Shown: positions 15,625-27,846 of the stretch, in pieces
How positions within the stretch are numbered: the stretch's first letter is position 1
How the letters are laid out: every line of letters starts with the position of its first letter
DNA from: Coturnix japonica
Taxonomy: Eukaryota; Chordata; Aves; Galliformes; Phasianidae
DNA: 64,000 nt
Assembly (NCBI RefSeq): GCF_001577835.2
Contig: NC_029520.1
Location: 49,419,452-49,483,451, forward strand
Reading direction: 5' to 3'
Notes under the pieces: generated by a model
The model's input: the letters and a program-made list of their open reading frames with translations, nothing else
What the model was told of the DNA's origin: nothing
Databases searched by the model: none
Translations under genes and position numbers: made by a program

Positions 15625-16085
15625 TAGAATCACAGAATGACCCGGGTTGGAAGGGACCTCAAGGATCATGTAGTTCCAACCCCCCTGCCTGGCAGGGCCA
15701 CCAAACATACACCTTTACTAGATCAGGTTGCCCAGGGCCCCGTCCAACCTGGCCTTGAACACCTCCAAGGACGGGGCATCCACAACCTCCCTGGGCAGCC
15801 TGTTCCAGGGCCTAACCACTCTCCTAGTAAAGAACTTCCCCCTGACATCCAACCTAAATCTTCCCTCTTTTAACTTAAAACCATTTCCCCGTGTCCTGCT
15901 ATTGTCAGCCCTTTTGAAGAGTTTACTCCTCTCCTGGGTGTAAGTTCCCTTCAGGTACTGAAAGGCTGCTATGAGGTCACCCCGCAACCTTCTCTTCTCC
16001 AGGCTGAACAAACCCAACTCCCTCAGCCTGTCCTCATAGGGGAGGTGCTCCAGCCCCCTGATCATCTTCATGGCGTAGATAAGGG
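15625..16085 (-). mobile_element. CR1 LINE 3' end with intact ORF2 C-terminus
   Basis: On the minus strand an open frame (16071 to 15718) encodes 117 residues typical of the CR1 ORF2 C-terminus, including [29 protein letters not shown] and [13 protein letters not shown]. The 3' UTR follows and ends in a 'TTCTGTGATTCTATG'-type tail at the left edge. The 5' end is truncated, as is usual for CR1. An uninterrupted frame suggests it is younger than the other copies. It sits about 200 bp from MNAT1 exon 1, in the sense orientation of MNAT1. Confidence 0.93.
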
Positions 16086-16283
16086 TGTTGTGGCTTTGTT
16101 TTCCCCTCAGTTACCCACACAGAACACTAAATACAAGCGAGAAGCTTTTAAACAGCCCAGAAACGCGTTTCCCTCTCCATACCCCATATCCTGCCCCGGC
16201 CACATCCCCAGAGCTCTGCACTAACGAGGGCCCGAGCGCTCCCATTGCACCCCGACAGCCCCGCAGCCCGCAGGCCTCACTCA

Positions 16284-16511
<228 letters not shown>

Positions 16512-16743
16512 TCAGCGCTGCGAGCGGCCGGGTCGGGCCGGTACGAACCGCTCCAACTCACAGCCCGACCCGGCTGCGCTCAGTGAGCCGCCACACTCCG
16601 AAGCTTTATTTCTCCATCTCCAGCCCCGCGGGACGGGAACGGAGCAGAACGGAACAGAACGGGCTGAGGGGCCGCGCGGCTCCAGGTGAAGGAGGAGGGA
16701 GTTGGGGGGGGGGGCTGAAGAGAGCGGGGCCGCTTGATTGACA

Positions 16744-16757
16744 GTCGCCATGGCGAC
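16744..16757. promoter_or_regulatory. RFX-type X-box palindrome
   Basis: GTCGCCATGGCGAC is a perfect 14-bp palindrome matching the RFX-family X-box form GTNRCC(N)0-3RGYAAC with no spacer. It lies inside the MNAT1/SIX4 shared promoter, 33 bp before a CCAAT box. That RFX proteins bind here is inferred. Confidence 0.55.
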
Positions 16758-16789
16758 GCGCGAGTCCCCGCCCACTCCTGCCGGAGCAG

Positions 16790-16794
16790 CCAAT
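16790..16794 (+). promoter_or_regulatory. CCAAT box (probable NF-Y site)
   Basis: The context AGCCAATGGGAG is a strong NF-Y match. GC-box-like CCCCGCCCAC lies about 20 bp before it. Confidence 0.55.
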
Positions 16795-17057
16795 GGGAGG
16801 GCGCGGCCGGGCCAGCAGGCTGCGGTGCCATGTAGTATTGCGGCGGGGCCGGGAGTCACGTTGGGGGGAGCCGCGGAGAGGAGCCCGGTTCCACTACTTT
16901 GCTATAGCAGCTCTCGTTAATGGTTATTGCGTGGCCGGGAGGAAACCTGATCGGCTAGAGCCGGCCGAGAGCAGGAGGAGGAGGAGGAGTGGACTTTCCG
17001 GAGAGATAGAAGAGGGGGGAGAGGAGGAGAAGGGGACACCGAGAGAGGGGGGAGAGG

Positions 17058-17094
17058 AAAAAAAAAACACAAAAAAAAAAAAAAAAAAAAAAAA
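17058..17094 (+). repeat. A-rich tract in SIX4 5' leader (A10-CAC-A24)
   Basis: Ten A bases, then CAC, then 24 uninterrupted A bases, ending 17 nt before the SIX4 ATG. It is preceded by a purine-rich GAG/GGGGA stretch from about 16970. It would be transcribed in the SIX4 5' UTR. Confidence 0.9.
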
Positions 17095-17111
17095 GGAAAA
17101 CAAACCGAGTC

Positions 17112-17965
17112 ATGTCTTCTGCCTCCCCCGCGGACGAGATCACGATCAAGCAGGAAAATGTGATGGAAATCCTCTCCGACGCCGGCAAGGTGCCCCCGGA
17201 CGGAGCGGCCCCGCTGAGCCCCGCGCCGCCGCCCCCCCAAACCGCCGCCCCGTTCCCCATGGAGCACGGAGCCGCCGCCGGGGAGGAGGAGGAGGGCAGC
17301 GCCGAGCCCGTCCTGCTCCACACCGAACTTTTGGCCCGGAACCACCACGCCGCCGCCGCGTCTCCCTCCTCCTCCTCCTCCTCCTCGTCCTCTTCGTCGT
17401 CCTCCTCGCAGCCCCCCCTGGCTTTTTCCCCGGACCACGTCGCGTGTGTGTGCGAGGCGCTGCAGCAGGGGGGCAACCTGGACCGCCTGGCCCGGTTCCT
17501 GTGGTCTTTGCCCCCGAGCGATCTGCTACGTGGCAACGAGAGCCTGATGAAAGCACGGGCGCTGGTGGCTTTCCACCAGGGCATCTACGCCGAGCTCTAC
17601 AGCATCCTGGAGAGCCACAACTTCGACTCGTCCAACCACCCGCTGCTGCAGGAGCTGTGGTACAAAGCTCGCTATACCGAGGCGGAGCGAGCCCGGGGCA
17701 AACCCCTGGGGGCGGTGGACAAGTACCGGCTGCGGAGGAAATACCCCCTGCCCCGAACCATCTGGGACGGCGAGGAGACGGTGTATTGCTTCAAGGAGAA
17801 GTCCCGCAACGCCCTCAAGGAGCTCTACAAGCAGAACCGCTACCCCTCGCCGGCCGAGAAGCGCAACCTGGCCAAGATCACCGGGCTGTCCCTCACTCAG
17901 GTCAGCAACTGGTTCAAGAACCGCCGCCAGCGGGACCGCAACCCGTCCGAGACTCAGTCCAAAAG
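17112..17965 (+). CDS. SIX4: SIX4 coding exon 1
   Basis: Encodes residues 1-284 plus two bases of codon 285, covering the whole SIX domain and homeodomain. The donor is AAAAG|GTGAGC. The exon is strongly CpG-rich. The Ser run uses mixed TCC/TCG/TCT codons. Confidence 0.96.
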
Positions 17966-20900
17966 GTGAGCGCTCGCCCCGCTCCCCGCCCCCTCTCCCG
18001 CCGCCGTTTCTCCCTCTCCCGGCCCTTTCTTCCCTTGCAAACATGGCGCTTACCTTCGGCCTCCCTCCTTCCCCCTCCCCACTCCCTCGCTCCCAGCGCA
18101 CCCCCCCGGGCACAACTTTTCCGGCCGTCTCTATGAGTGCGTGAAGCGGGGGAGGCGTGTGTGTGTATGGGACGGGGACGGGGGGGGGAAGCGTTGTTTG
18201 TCTGTTTGTTTCCTCTCTGTTTTTTTGTGGGTTTTTTTTGGGGGGGGGGTGTTTGTTTTTAACTTGGCCATCCCTCCTGACAGAGTTAATCATTGACGCG
18301 CGGGGTCCCGCCGCTCACTCTTGTTTTGAAACCTGACTCGGGAGCGGCCCCCGCTCGGGTTTCAACGGGGCGAAACACCGAGGCCCGAACGACGAAGCCG
18401 GAGCTCGGCCCTCCCGCTCGGCCCCGGCCTCCCCCCGCTCCGCCCGGCGCTGCTCGGCCCCGCTCCGCCTCCTTCCCCCGGGGCGTGGGGCCGCGGCGGG
18501 GGCTCGGGCAGGTGGAGGTGACCTCCCTGCTGCCGCCCCTCCCGCCCGCCTTCCTGCCTCCTCGGGAAGGAGGGAGGGGAGTGAAGAAAGAAAGGGGGGG
18601 GGGGGAAAGGGAGAAAAAAGAAAGAAAGAAAAAAAAAAGCCGAGGGCCTCGAGGCATTTCTCAACCAAGGGCGCGATTGTGCAGCGCGGCCCCCCTCTCC
18701 TCGGGACACATCAAAGGGCGGGGGGGGAAGGGAGGGAGAGACCGAAAAATGCGATGGAGGGCGGTGGAGTCAGAGAGAAAAACGCAGCGCGGCGCCCCGC
18801 TCCGGATCCCCCCCAGCACAAAAGGCGGAGGTGGCACCTGGAGGCCCCGGGTGTCCCTTAGGGGCCTCTCCCGCAGCTTCCCGGCCCGCAGCTGCCGCCC
18901 AGCGCTGTACCAAATGGCTGCTGCTGCTTTCGCACGTGCGGGTTCCCTTCCATCGGGCCCTCTGCTTGGTTGGGGTCAGCGAGGAGTCTGTAATGCAGGA
19001 AAGGTGGCCCTGCCAGGCAGGGGGGTTGGAACTGCATGATCCTTGAGGTCCCTTCCAACCCGGGTCATTCTGTGATTCTGTGAAAGTTTCTCCCTACTTT
19101 GATGTGTTCTTTACTGAGAAACCTCTGCCTTGACTCGTTTTAAAGGCAAAGCGTAAGAAATAGAAGTTATTCCCACAGCCCGTATCGTGGCAGGGAGGCT
19201 CCTTTGGTCCAGAGCTCTCTGGTAACACAGTGTCATCTCTCTGTCTTTCCCAAAAGCGAATCAGATGGCAACCCCAGCACGGAGGATGAGTCCAGTAAGG
19301 GGCAGGAGGATTTATCCCCGCATCCACTCTCCAGCTCGTCCGACGGAGTCACCAGCCTCAGCCTTCCCAGCCACATGGAGCCCGTCTACATGCAGCAGCT
19401 TGGAAACACTAAAATAGCCTTGAGCTCATCTGGTGTCTTGTTGAATGGGAACCTCGTGCCCGCCAGTAGTTCTCCCGTCTTTCTCAATGGTAGCTCTTTT
19501 CTTCAGGGACCCAATGGTGTCATTCTCAATGGACTCAGCGTGGGGGCTTCGCAGCCGGTAACTTTAAATTCACCTAAAACCACTACGAGTGCTGTGAGCA
19601 ACGGGGTGTCTATCACTGACATCATGTCATCTTCTTCAGAAGACGTGAAAGACTTCAAACTCCTCCAGGCTTCAGTCCCCAACACAGCAGCAGACACGTT
19701 CAGCCCCAGCAACATACCTGTTTCCTTCCCCGGATTGATACCGAGCTCAGAAGTGAAAAGGGAAAGCACACAAACTGTTGCTTCCCAAGATGGAGGCTCT
19801 GTAGTTACTTTTACTGCTCCTGTCCAAATAAACCAGTATGGCATTGTCCAGATCCCCAATTCAGGAACAAATGGCCAGTTGCTGAACGGAAGCATCGGTT
19901 TCTCTTCTCTGCAGCTGCCTCCTGTTTCTGTGGCAGCTTCTCAAGGTAAAAGCTTTATTTGTTACAGGGTAAAGCTGCGAGGAAAAAATCAGGGTTGGGC
20001 ACACGTTACAAAGCTATCGTGCTTCTTCCTGTCATCTACTGTCATATCCTGACCCCAGCCACGTGCAGCACATCACATCATTTGTCCCTTTTCCTTCTGT
20101 GTAGATTCTTTTCACAGGTAGGCTGTGGTGTGAGGGCTGAGCTGCTTTAGCAAGAGCAGAGAAGGAAGATCTGCTTCATTCCATGCCTTTCCCCCAAAGC
20201 CAATGATATCAGTCTTCGCAGTAATTTGTAGATTTCACACATTTCAGTAAATGGAAATGCTCCCCGTGTGCCATTGAATTCTTTTTTTATGAGAAAGTTT
20301 ATAAAAAAATGAGAGCAGCAGCAGCTGGAAGCTGTTTGCTGTTGTTGTTCTAAGCGGTGATTGTTTGGTTGCTTTTTGTTTTTTAACCAACCAGTTTCAT
20401 AAATAAATTTTAAATGGCCATAGACGCAGCAAAACCAAGTTGCGCTCATGAACTTCCTATCCCATAATTAAGAATGAATAAACTGCAGGGAAACAATAGG
20501 AAGATGTAACAGCTCGTAGATAGAAAATGCAGGGGGATTGGGGTAAAACTGCCATCTGCCCAAGGGAAATATGTCATCGCAGGTTCACGTGCCAAGTGTG
20601 AAGTCTCCTCCCTGACTTTGCCAGGGTTTGTATTAACAATGCCATGCACTGAGACTTCAGCCAGGAGGAAGCGCAGGGAATGCAGCAGTGGTTCTGCTTC
20701 ATTATTTTGAAGCGGCTCAAATACAAAGCGGAACTGAACGACTTTGTTACTTATTAACCGCTGTATCTTTGGTTATGAAAATGATTAAACTTGAATGAAT
20801 TGCTGTAGTTCCAGGAGTGCTGAGTACTACGCTGGAAATCAAATTGTCAGCTAATTTCACTTATGGGAAGTTAACTGTTTTTTGCTGTTAAAATAGCACA

Positions 20901-23202
20901 GAGAGGAACGCTGAGACTGTACAAATGCTTTTTAAACAGGTAGAAAATTATAAGAACAAGAAATATGACTTTTTCCAGTAAGTTTTGGTCAATTATCAGT
21001 GACAATTAGTTTAACCAAGATAAAAGGAGGTGAGACATTTGGTCTGAATACCACCTGTAATTACAAAGCTGTGTAATCCACGTGCTCCAAGGCATAAGCT
21101 GACAGCTGGCAGCAGCAAGAATGAAATTTGTGTTCCTGAAATATGGAACAATGGGAAAGCCCAAAGTGCATAATAAGCCGCTCTCTAAACATTTTCCCCA
21201 TGGCTGAAAATATCAATTCCCACTGGGGGCCGATCCACAGCATGTGTGGTGCAGGGAAAAGTCAAGATCCACACTGGCTGCTTTGTTTTCTCTCCTTTCT
21301 GTTTTTTTTTTAACGTGAAAAGGATGAATAGCTCCCACTATTCCAAGTGAAGTGCATTGCAGGCTGAGTAAGCTACAGTAAACGATATGTTATTGCCAGG
21401 TAACTTCCAGTTGCCTCAACTTTATTCTTCTGGTTTCTATGTACGAGTGGCATCTTCCAAGAAATCATCCCAATTTATGAGTGAAAATGAATGAGGAGCT
21501 AAACTTTTCCCCCAGGTGACATATGCTTCAGTGCTGTTATGAAAAAATCACACTATCACCATCTGTAGCTTCTTAAAATTACAATTATGAAATGCCTGTT
21601 GTGAAATATGTTTAAAGGGGGACCCTGTCATAAGAGCCAGGGTATCTTATTGTAGGGATGGTTACAATGACCACTTTCATGGTGTGTCCAGCAGAACCAA
21701 ATTCAGATCTTGTCTGGCCAGATTTTCTTGCTGTGCTTATCTGGGACATCACCCAAGCAGTCCAGTGGCTTTCAGAGAGGGTGGTTGGGATAGCTTTGCA
21801 CCATACAGTGGGTGTAAGAGGGATAGGCTTCTAGCAACATGTGATGAAGCACAGTGAAAGGCAATACGTCTGTATGCTTGGCTGGCTGCAAAGTAATCCT
21901 GGTAGAAGTTATTGTTGTTTGAACTTTTCCTCCTGCAGGTTCGCTCGGGTAGGTTCTGCCCTGCAATGGTGTGTTTTATGTGACGTGTCTATGCTTTCCC
22001 ACACACAGGTTGTGATCTGTCTCTGAACTATCTTTAATAGCTTCTCATGCTTCTATTCTTAGATAGAAATTGAGTGGTGGCAACTAGTGAGGGCCAAAGC
22101 ACGTTCGTTTTAATCACGTGGCCAGGAACTGTTTGCTCCTTAATGAGAGCGAGTCTGAAAGACACCTGATTTACCACAGCTTTAATTTTCTCTTTCTAGA
22201 CACGGTTTCTATTAACAGAAGCGTTTATTTCTTCCTACCATTTTTTCTCTCACCTGTTGTAAACAAGGCTCTTCCATTTCACATGAAATACGTTGGGTGT
22301 ATGTACTCCAAACACAGGACTACCAAAGCGTCTCAGCAAAACAACTGCAGAGCTTTCTGACAGCTGTAATCTGTATTTTCCTCTCTTTTGTTTCCCTTTC
22401 CCTAGATAACGTTTCAGTAAATTCTAGCACATCAGATGGAGGAACTTTCACAAGTGACTCTTCAACAGTGCAACAAGGAAAGGTTTTCTTCAGCCCCCTC
22501 ACCCCGAGCGCCGTCGTTTATACAGTTCCCAATTCAGGTCAGGCGGTGGGATCTGTCAAGCAGGAAGGACTGGAAAGAAGCCTTGTGTTTTCTCAGTTAA
22601 TGCCAGTTGGTCAGAACACGCAACTCAATGTAAACATGTCTTCTGAAAATATATCCAGCGGAGGACTCCAGTCCCTGGCCTCCTCGTTAGTGAATGTAAC
22701 GCCCTCACATAATTTCTCCCTTACACCACCGACTCTTTTAAATGCTGCAGAACTGAGCTCTGGTATTTCCGAGAGCCAGTCCATGTCATCGCCCGTAACC
22801 AGTACCTCTACTGTGATATCTATCAGCAACACTAACTATGCAACTCTTCAGAACTGCTCCCTCATTACCAGTCAAGATCTGTTGTCTATTTCTACAGCAC
22901 AACCCACGCTTGGAGAAATCGTTTTTACGACTGGAGACCGTGTGAGCCATCCATCTGCACAAGTCCATCAGGATTTTGTCCGAGAGCACAGGTTGGTTCT
23001 GCAAGCTGTACCAGACATCAAAGAGAATTTCTTGCCTAATTCAGAAAGCAAGTCAACTGGCAATTTAATGATGCTGGATTCGAAATCCAAGTATGTTATG
23101 AGTAACATGGTTGACACAGTTTGTGAAGAACTGGAAACGGACAAAAAGGAACTTGCCAAACTGCAGACAGTTCAGATGGATGAAGATATGCAAGACTTAT
23201 AA
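17112..23202 (+). CDS. SIX4: SIX4 homeobox transcription factor (complete, 3 exons)
   Basis: Joining 17112-17965, 19257-19945 and 22406-23202 gives 2340 bases and 779 residues, close to the human protein. SIX4 (AREC3) is a nuclear DNA-binding protein acting with EYA cofactors in muscle, placode and kidney development. Order of parts: an acidic, Pro- and Ala-rich N-terminus; a Ser14 run at residues 86-99; the SIX domain at about 104-216, containing [20 protein letters not shown]; the homeodomain at about 217-276 with recognition-helix core [14 protein letters not shown]; then a long Ser/Thr/Asn-rich C-terminal half that is the activation region in this family. Three sumoylation-type psi-K-x-E motifs lie at Lys13 (IKQE), Lys452 (VKRE) and Lys566 (VKQE). 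The start was chosen because [10 protein letters not shown] matches the family N-terminus; longer open frames upstream are in other frames. The paralogue SIX1 follows in the same orientation. Confidence 0.97.
17966..19256 (+). other. SIX4: SIX4 intron 1
   Basis: This 1291-bp intron is GC-rich in its 5' half. It has G-runs around 18181-18250 and a purine tract at about 18560-18640. A short CR1 tail sits at 19000-19084. The acceptor is TTTCCCAAAAG|C. No other feature is seen. Confidence 0.92.
19000..19084 (+). mobile_element. CR1 3' tail fragment
   Basis: Only the last ~85 bp of a CR1 remain: a GGTTGGAACTGCATGATCC core, 'GAGGTCCCTTCCAACCC' and a terminal 'TTCTGTGATTCTGTGA' doublet. It is inserted in SIX4 intron 1 in sense orientation, about 170 bp before exon 2. 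Confidence 0.9.
19257..19945 (+). CDS. SIX4: SIX4 coding exon 2
   Basis: Encodes residues 285-514 plus one base of codon 515. It starts [14 protein letters not shown], matching the SIX4 segment that follows the homeodomain, and includes [10 protein letters not shown] and repeated LNG-type motifs. VKRE with Lys452 is a candidate SUMO site. The donor is TCTCAAG|GTAAAAG. The open frame runs on 107 bases into the intron and stops. Confidence 0.95.
19946..22405 (+). other. SIX4: SIX4 intron 2
   Basis: 2460 bp, AT-rich, with no recognised transposon and no exon-like frame with a family match. It ends in a good polypyrimidine tract and acceptor TTTCCCTAG|AT. Confidence 0.92.
22406..23202 (+). CDS. 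SIX4: SIX4 coding exon 3 (C-terminal activation region)
   Basis: Encodes residues 515-779, beginning [15 protein letters not shown] and ending [13 protein letters not shown] before TAA at 23200-23202. It is rich in Ser, Thr, Asn and Gln with few charged residues until the acidic end, as expected for the SIX4 activation region. It contains [20 protein letters not shown]; Lys566 in VKQE is a candidate SUMO site. Confidence 0.96.
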
Positions 23203-26200
23203 TCATTTTTTTTTCTTGCTTTCTGTTTCAGTAGCTAAGACTCCTGTTGAGGCCCTAAGAAGCACCAAGTGGGGTTTTTTTGTTGGTGTTTTTTTTTTTA
23301 AAGAAAACAGAAGAAAACATTTAAATGGTCTGAATTGATGTACAGAGGAATCTCTGGCAGCGGGTCTCGGTTGCCGCACTTGGTTTGCATGCAGTATTCT
23401 CTTTTAAGCAGATTAAAGGAGAAAGGAAATGCCAGGGGAAGTACCAAGCAAATGGGTACAGGTTTGGCTACTGCTACTGCGCTGATAACGTAACTAGATT
23501 CTCTGTAGTGCAACATACTATCAACAGTAAGTATACACTCCTAACAGTAGATAGAAAGCAAAAATCTTGCTCTGGAATGGTAGAAACGATGCAGTTCTTT
23601 TCGCTGTTTACTTCTAGTCCGTGGGCATTGAAACATTTCTAAGAACTCTAGACAATACCTCACAGGCTACTTTTTTGTTGTTGGAGGTTAAGAAACAAAA
23701 CGAAACCCTGACTAAGTTTGTTACTGGCGTGTTTGCTATGTTTTTTTCCCCCAGCAGACTTGTGTTCATACCAAAAATCTCACATCAAACATGGGCAGGT
23801 TTCAAAGTGCTGCAGATGGCATTTTGTCAGTGCACCAGATAAAGCATCATCTGAAACTCTAATTATGCAACTCGGAAGCTTTCTCTCCAGTATGAATGTA
23901 AATATTGTTTCAGTTCTTATAAAGGAGACGTTTTTTAATTAGTACAATGGATTTTATTTATGGTTTATGTTCCCTTTCACTTTAGACACAATGCATTGGA
24001 AAGGAAAACGTTTTCTGGCTGTTTAATTTATTTTTATTGTTTGAGCAGGAAGTAAACGTAGTTATTTCTGACAAGGTTTTACTTTTTTTTAGGTTTTCAA
24101 GCAATAGACTGTAAAGTAAAATGTTAATCACACTGAAACTAGAAAATGAGCTCCCAGTCTCACAAACCCAGGAGGTCCCTGTCTCTACCCCCTCTGTCTT
24201 TGCATTCAGGGGTTTTTTTGTTTGTTTTGTTAGTAATTTGCAAATTAGTCGAACCTTTTTTTTTGCTTTGTGTATTTTTTTTACGGAATTCCATGTGCCT
24301 TTCTTCCTAGTGGCCTTATCTTTGTTACTAAAGCACAGTGGCAGGAGGAATAAAAACACTGACTTGCAAATCTCCGTCCTCAGGGCTGAAGCCTGATGCC
24401 TTACTTTTGCAAGTAGCCCCGCTGACCCCAGAGTCCCTACTTGCACGAGTAAGAAGAGTTGAGTCTTTTGGTCACGCTGGGTGACACTGAGTGGTGGTGC
24501 AGGGAGCTGGGGGCAGGAGGATTGTGCAGGGGGACCACAGGGCAGAGCAGCACAGGAGGAAGGATCTTGGCTCTGGCCTCCATCTGATGAGTGTGGAAGG
24601 TTGGTGGGCAGGCCGGGGAAGGGAGTCCCATGTTTCCCCACAGCCATTGGCTCAACAGCCCTTGTGGGAGGGCTTCTGCTGCTGTTCAGCAAGCAGGCCC
24701 CCATCCAGGAGTGCACTTAAGCATGGATTTATAAATCCTTCCAGAATAAGCAGCACGGGGGCCAATGGTGGGAACTGCAGCTGCCCAGAAGGAGCAGCCC
24801 TGCTCCTGCTCCCTGTCTGTGTGGGGATGGGTGTCCTCTCCCTTTACCCCTCTGCTCTCCTTCAGGTACAGCACAAGCAGGCAGGCTGTGGGCAGGTAGA
24901 AAAGACCTTACCTTTCCTCCAGAGAAACTTTTGTAGCGTGGAAAAGCACATCCTTAAGCTTTAAAATAATAATAATAATAATGCAGATGTATAAAAATGA
25001 CATGCTGTTTATCTTTGTGTTTCTGTTTTATTTTTATTTCTTATTCTAATGTGAATATATACAGTAGCTAAAGCATGTATTCATCCTCATCAGGGGCGTG
25101 GGTCGAAGCCTTTGGAAGACGATGGGAGATTTTTTCCTAAACTTCTGTGGGCTCCACACCAGGCCCAATAAAAAATCACTTGGGCAAAAAGAGTGGACAG
25201 GAAAGTGAATAGAGAGTGCACATCCCAGTCTGTTTCTGTCTTGGTTATTACCTGGTTCTGTGGAAAGCCTTTAAGGAATGAAGGTTTCTCCTGTATGGCA
25301 CAGACATCCTTGCTGTTGTTTTGCACTATATTGAATGCAGCATGTTTTGCAAGGCAGTGTGTGAAACCTCAGAGCTGAGCTCTGCTGGTAAATGCTGCAG
25401 TTTACACTGCAAGCTGGAGTCTTGAACGTTGCAGGGAAAAGTGCAGGGGAAGGGAAGAGCAAGTGTGCAAGGCTTGCACTTTGCAGCTGCAGGGAGTCAC
25501 TGGTGCTTTGCAAACAGAAGCTGCCCCTGAGCAGTTGGCTGTCCCCATGTGCACCCGAACAAAAAGGGTGTTGAAGGCAAGTGCTTTAAAGTGGAGATTA
25601 TCACAAGCAGAGCATGGAGCTATATGTTCCCCTGGCACAACTTCTCTTGGCATTTAGGGGATCTCCATGTGAGCAGGGAATCGGATGGTGCAGAACTCTG
25701 CTCCGGTGGTTTATCCGAGTGCCTCGCTGGGTCCCAGCATGAACAATTTGTTTTCCACCTCTCTTTCACCCTCAAAACAAAGATGCTGATTATGATAACA
25801 GGATCTGTATCTGATCTGCATGAATTGCTCAACTTCTTGGAAAAAGAAGGTTCCTGTATTGTTGTATTAATGGAGAACGTATGCAAAGAGCAGGAGCTGT
25901 GTGTAGCTCTGAGAGAGTTGTTCAGGGCTTAACGTTTGGTTTGTGAAGCTGTTTCTAGAGGCAAGAGAATATTTCAGAGCTCTCTGTCAAATGTTGAACT
26001 CATCAGGTCCCGAAACTGAAAAGACTGTGGTGTCATACCAGTACATTAGTGTTTTTTTTTCACTTCCCTTGCATTTGTGGTGTTGCTGAGGCTCTGAATT
26101 TTGCAGCACAGTTGATTATAACTGTGTATGTTGTTACAGTGGTGCGTATCTCGGGGTGCCTGGTACTTCTAATAGGAGACCTCCTGTTCTTTCATGGGAG

Positions 26201-26421
26201 CGGAGGATGTATATAAAAGCAGCGGTTTGGGACAAAGTAAGATTAATCTATTTGTCTTCCAGGTATCAAGTAACTTATTTCGTTATTATGTTTTACTCTT
26301 TCTTTCTCCCACTGAAAATAAGTGTCATTCCCTCCAGATGATGTAGTTAGAACCTCATGGGGTTATTTTGCAGGTACATATGCACAATATAAAGACTCAT
26401 TGCACGGTACAGTGTTTCTAA

Positions 26422-26427
26422 AATAAA
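26422..26427 (+). other. SIX4: Candidate proximal polyadenylation signal, SIX4
   Basis: AATAAA in TTTCTAAAATAAATATTT, 3.2 kb after the stop codon. It could give a shorter SIX4 transcript lacking the distal hairpin region. Confidence 0.35.
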
Positions 26428-27846
26428 TATTTAAATAGTAGTTTTACTCCTACTGTAAATTTAAGGGTCGGTTTTTATTATGCGGCCCTCAAGCAAGAAG
26501 GCTGACTGCTCTATGTAGACAGGACACAAAGCCCCATCGAGCATCTGGGGCCACATCTTCAGCTGCTGTAAATAAGGCATTGCTCCACTATTTCCCAACT
26601 GAAGATTTTACATGGTGTTCAGGGGGTACGGATGCTCATCTCCCACAGATACTGATGGCAGAGAGCATCTGAATCTCATGGACAGACCTTACTATCGCAT
26701 TCTGTTGTTTCAATGGAAGATTAGTCTATCCAGCACAACCACTTCTCTTCCCTTTCCGCTGTGGATGAGAATAAGAATCATTTCAACTTCACATGTTTGT
26801 AACTTGTAAGTCCACTGGAAATCTTACAGGAAATGTTGCCAAATTCTACTGCTTTTCTGGTCCCAGACTCAGCTTTGAAAAATACGCTTAAAGTTTAAGC
26901 AAATCCCTATAAAGCATGAGTGCTAAAAACAAACAAACAACCTTTATTCTTCACTACCTTGAATTAAAGCTGCCTCTATTGCACCAGACTTTTGCAGAGA
27001 ACCAGAAATATACTGAATCGAATGCTCTGTCTGGACTATTTGCAGCATTATTCCTGTGGTCTTACCTAGTTGGACATTTCAGCCACATCAGTCATGAACA
27101 TCTATTGGCCAGCTCATTGGCTGGGATAAACGAGCACAGTTCACTGACTTTCATGTCATTTCACACCAGCTGAGAAAGTGGTCCATTCATTTCACTGGAG
27201 CTGGATCAGGGATGGATTTGGCCCAGTTTGCAGTGACACTATGAACCGGTTCACAAGGCCGATGCTCAGACAGTTGCAATGAACAGCACCAATCTATCCA
27301 AGCAAATACCTCTTTCCATGTATCACTTCACCCTGCCTGTGGATTCAGGAAGATGCAGTTAGAAAGCTGTTTTCCCTACAAGTAAGGCTGGAACCGTCTT
27401 TATCATTGTTATCTTTATGAGATCAATGACAAAAGTGGATGGATTCACAGAAATAATTTGCAATTAAGTTAAGCAAGGCGGAATTTGGCCCCATGTGCAC
27501 AGGAGCTTTTCCTGTACGTAGATTTCCAGTGCCTGTGCACTTTTCTTAACGAGGACAGACAAACAACCATCAGGGCGCATCCCTCTGGTTCTGCATGAAG
27601 CAAACATGCAGGATCCCAGGGACATGGAGCCGGTGTTGTCTGTGGTCCGGCAGCATCTCAAATCACAATAACAATAATAATGTTGTAACTCCAGAAACAA
27701 AATGAATGGCATTTTACAAAGCAAGGAGACCTGAAGTCTTCCTGTATCTCCTAGCAGTGAGTGTCTTGAAGGATGTTTTATATCTTACTCTTACGTTTCA
27801 TATAATTTAAACTTAGCTTCTTACATTTCTGAACTCAAGGAGGGCG

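Noticed and set aside
16793-18136. 447-codon frame overlapping SIX4 exon 1
   Set aside because: It is a different frame of the same GC-rich exon. The SIX4 frame carries the SIX and homeobox domains and correct splice borders.
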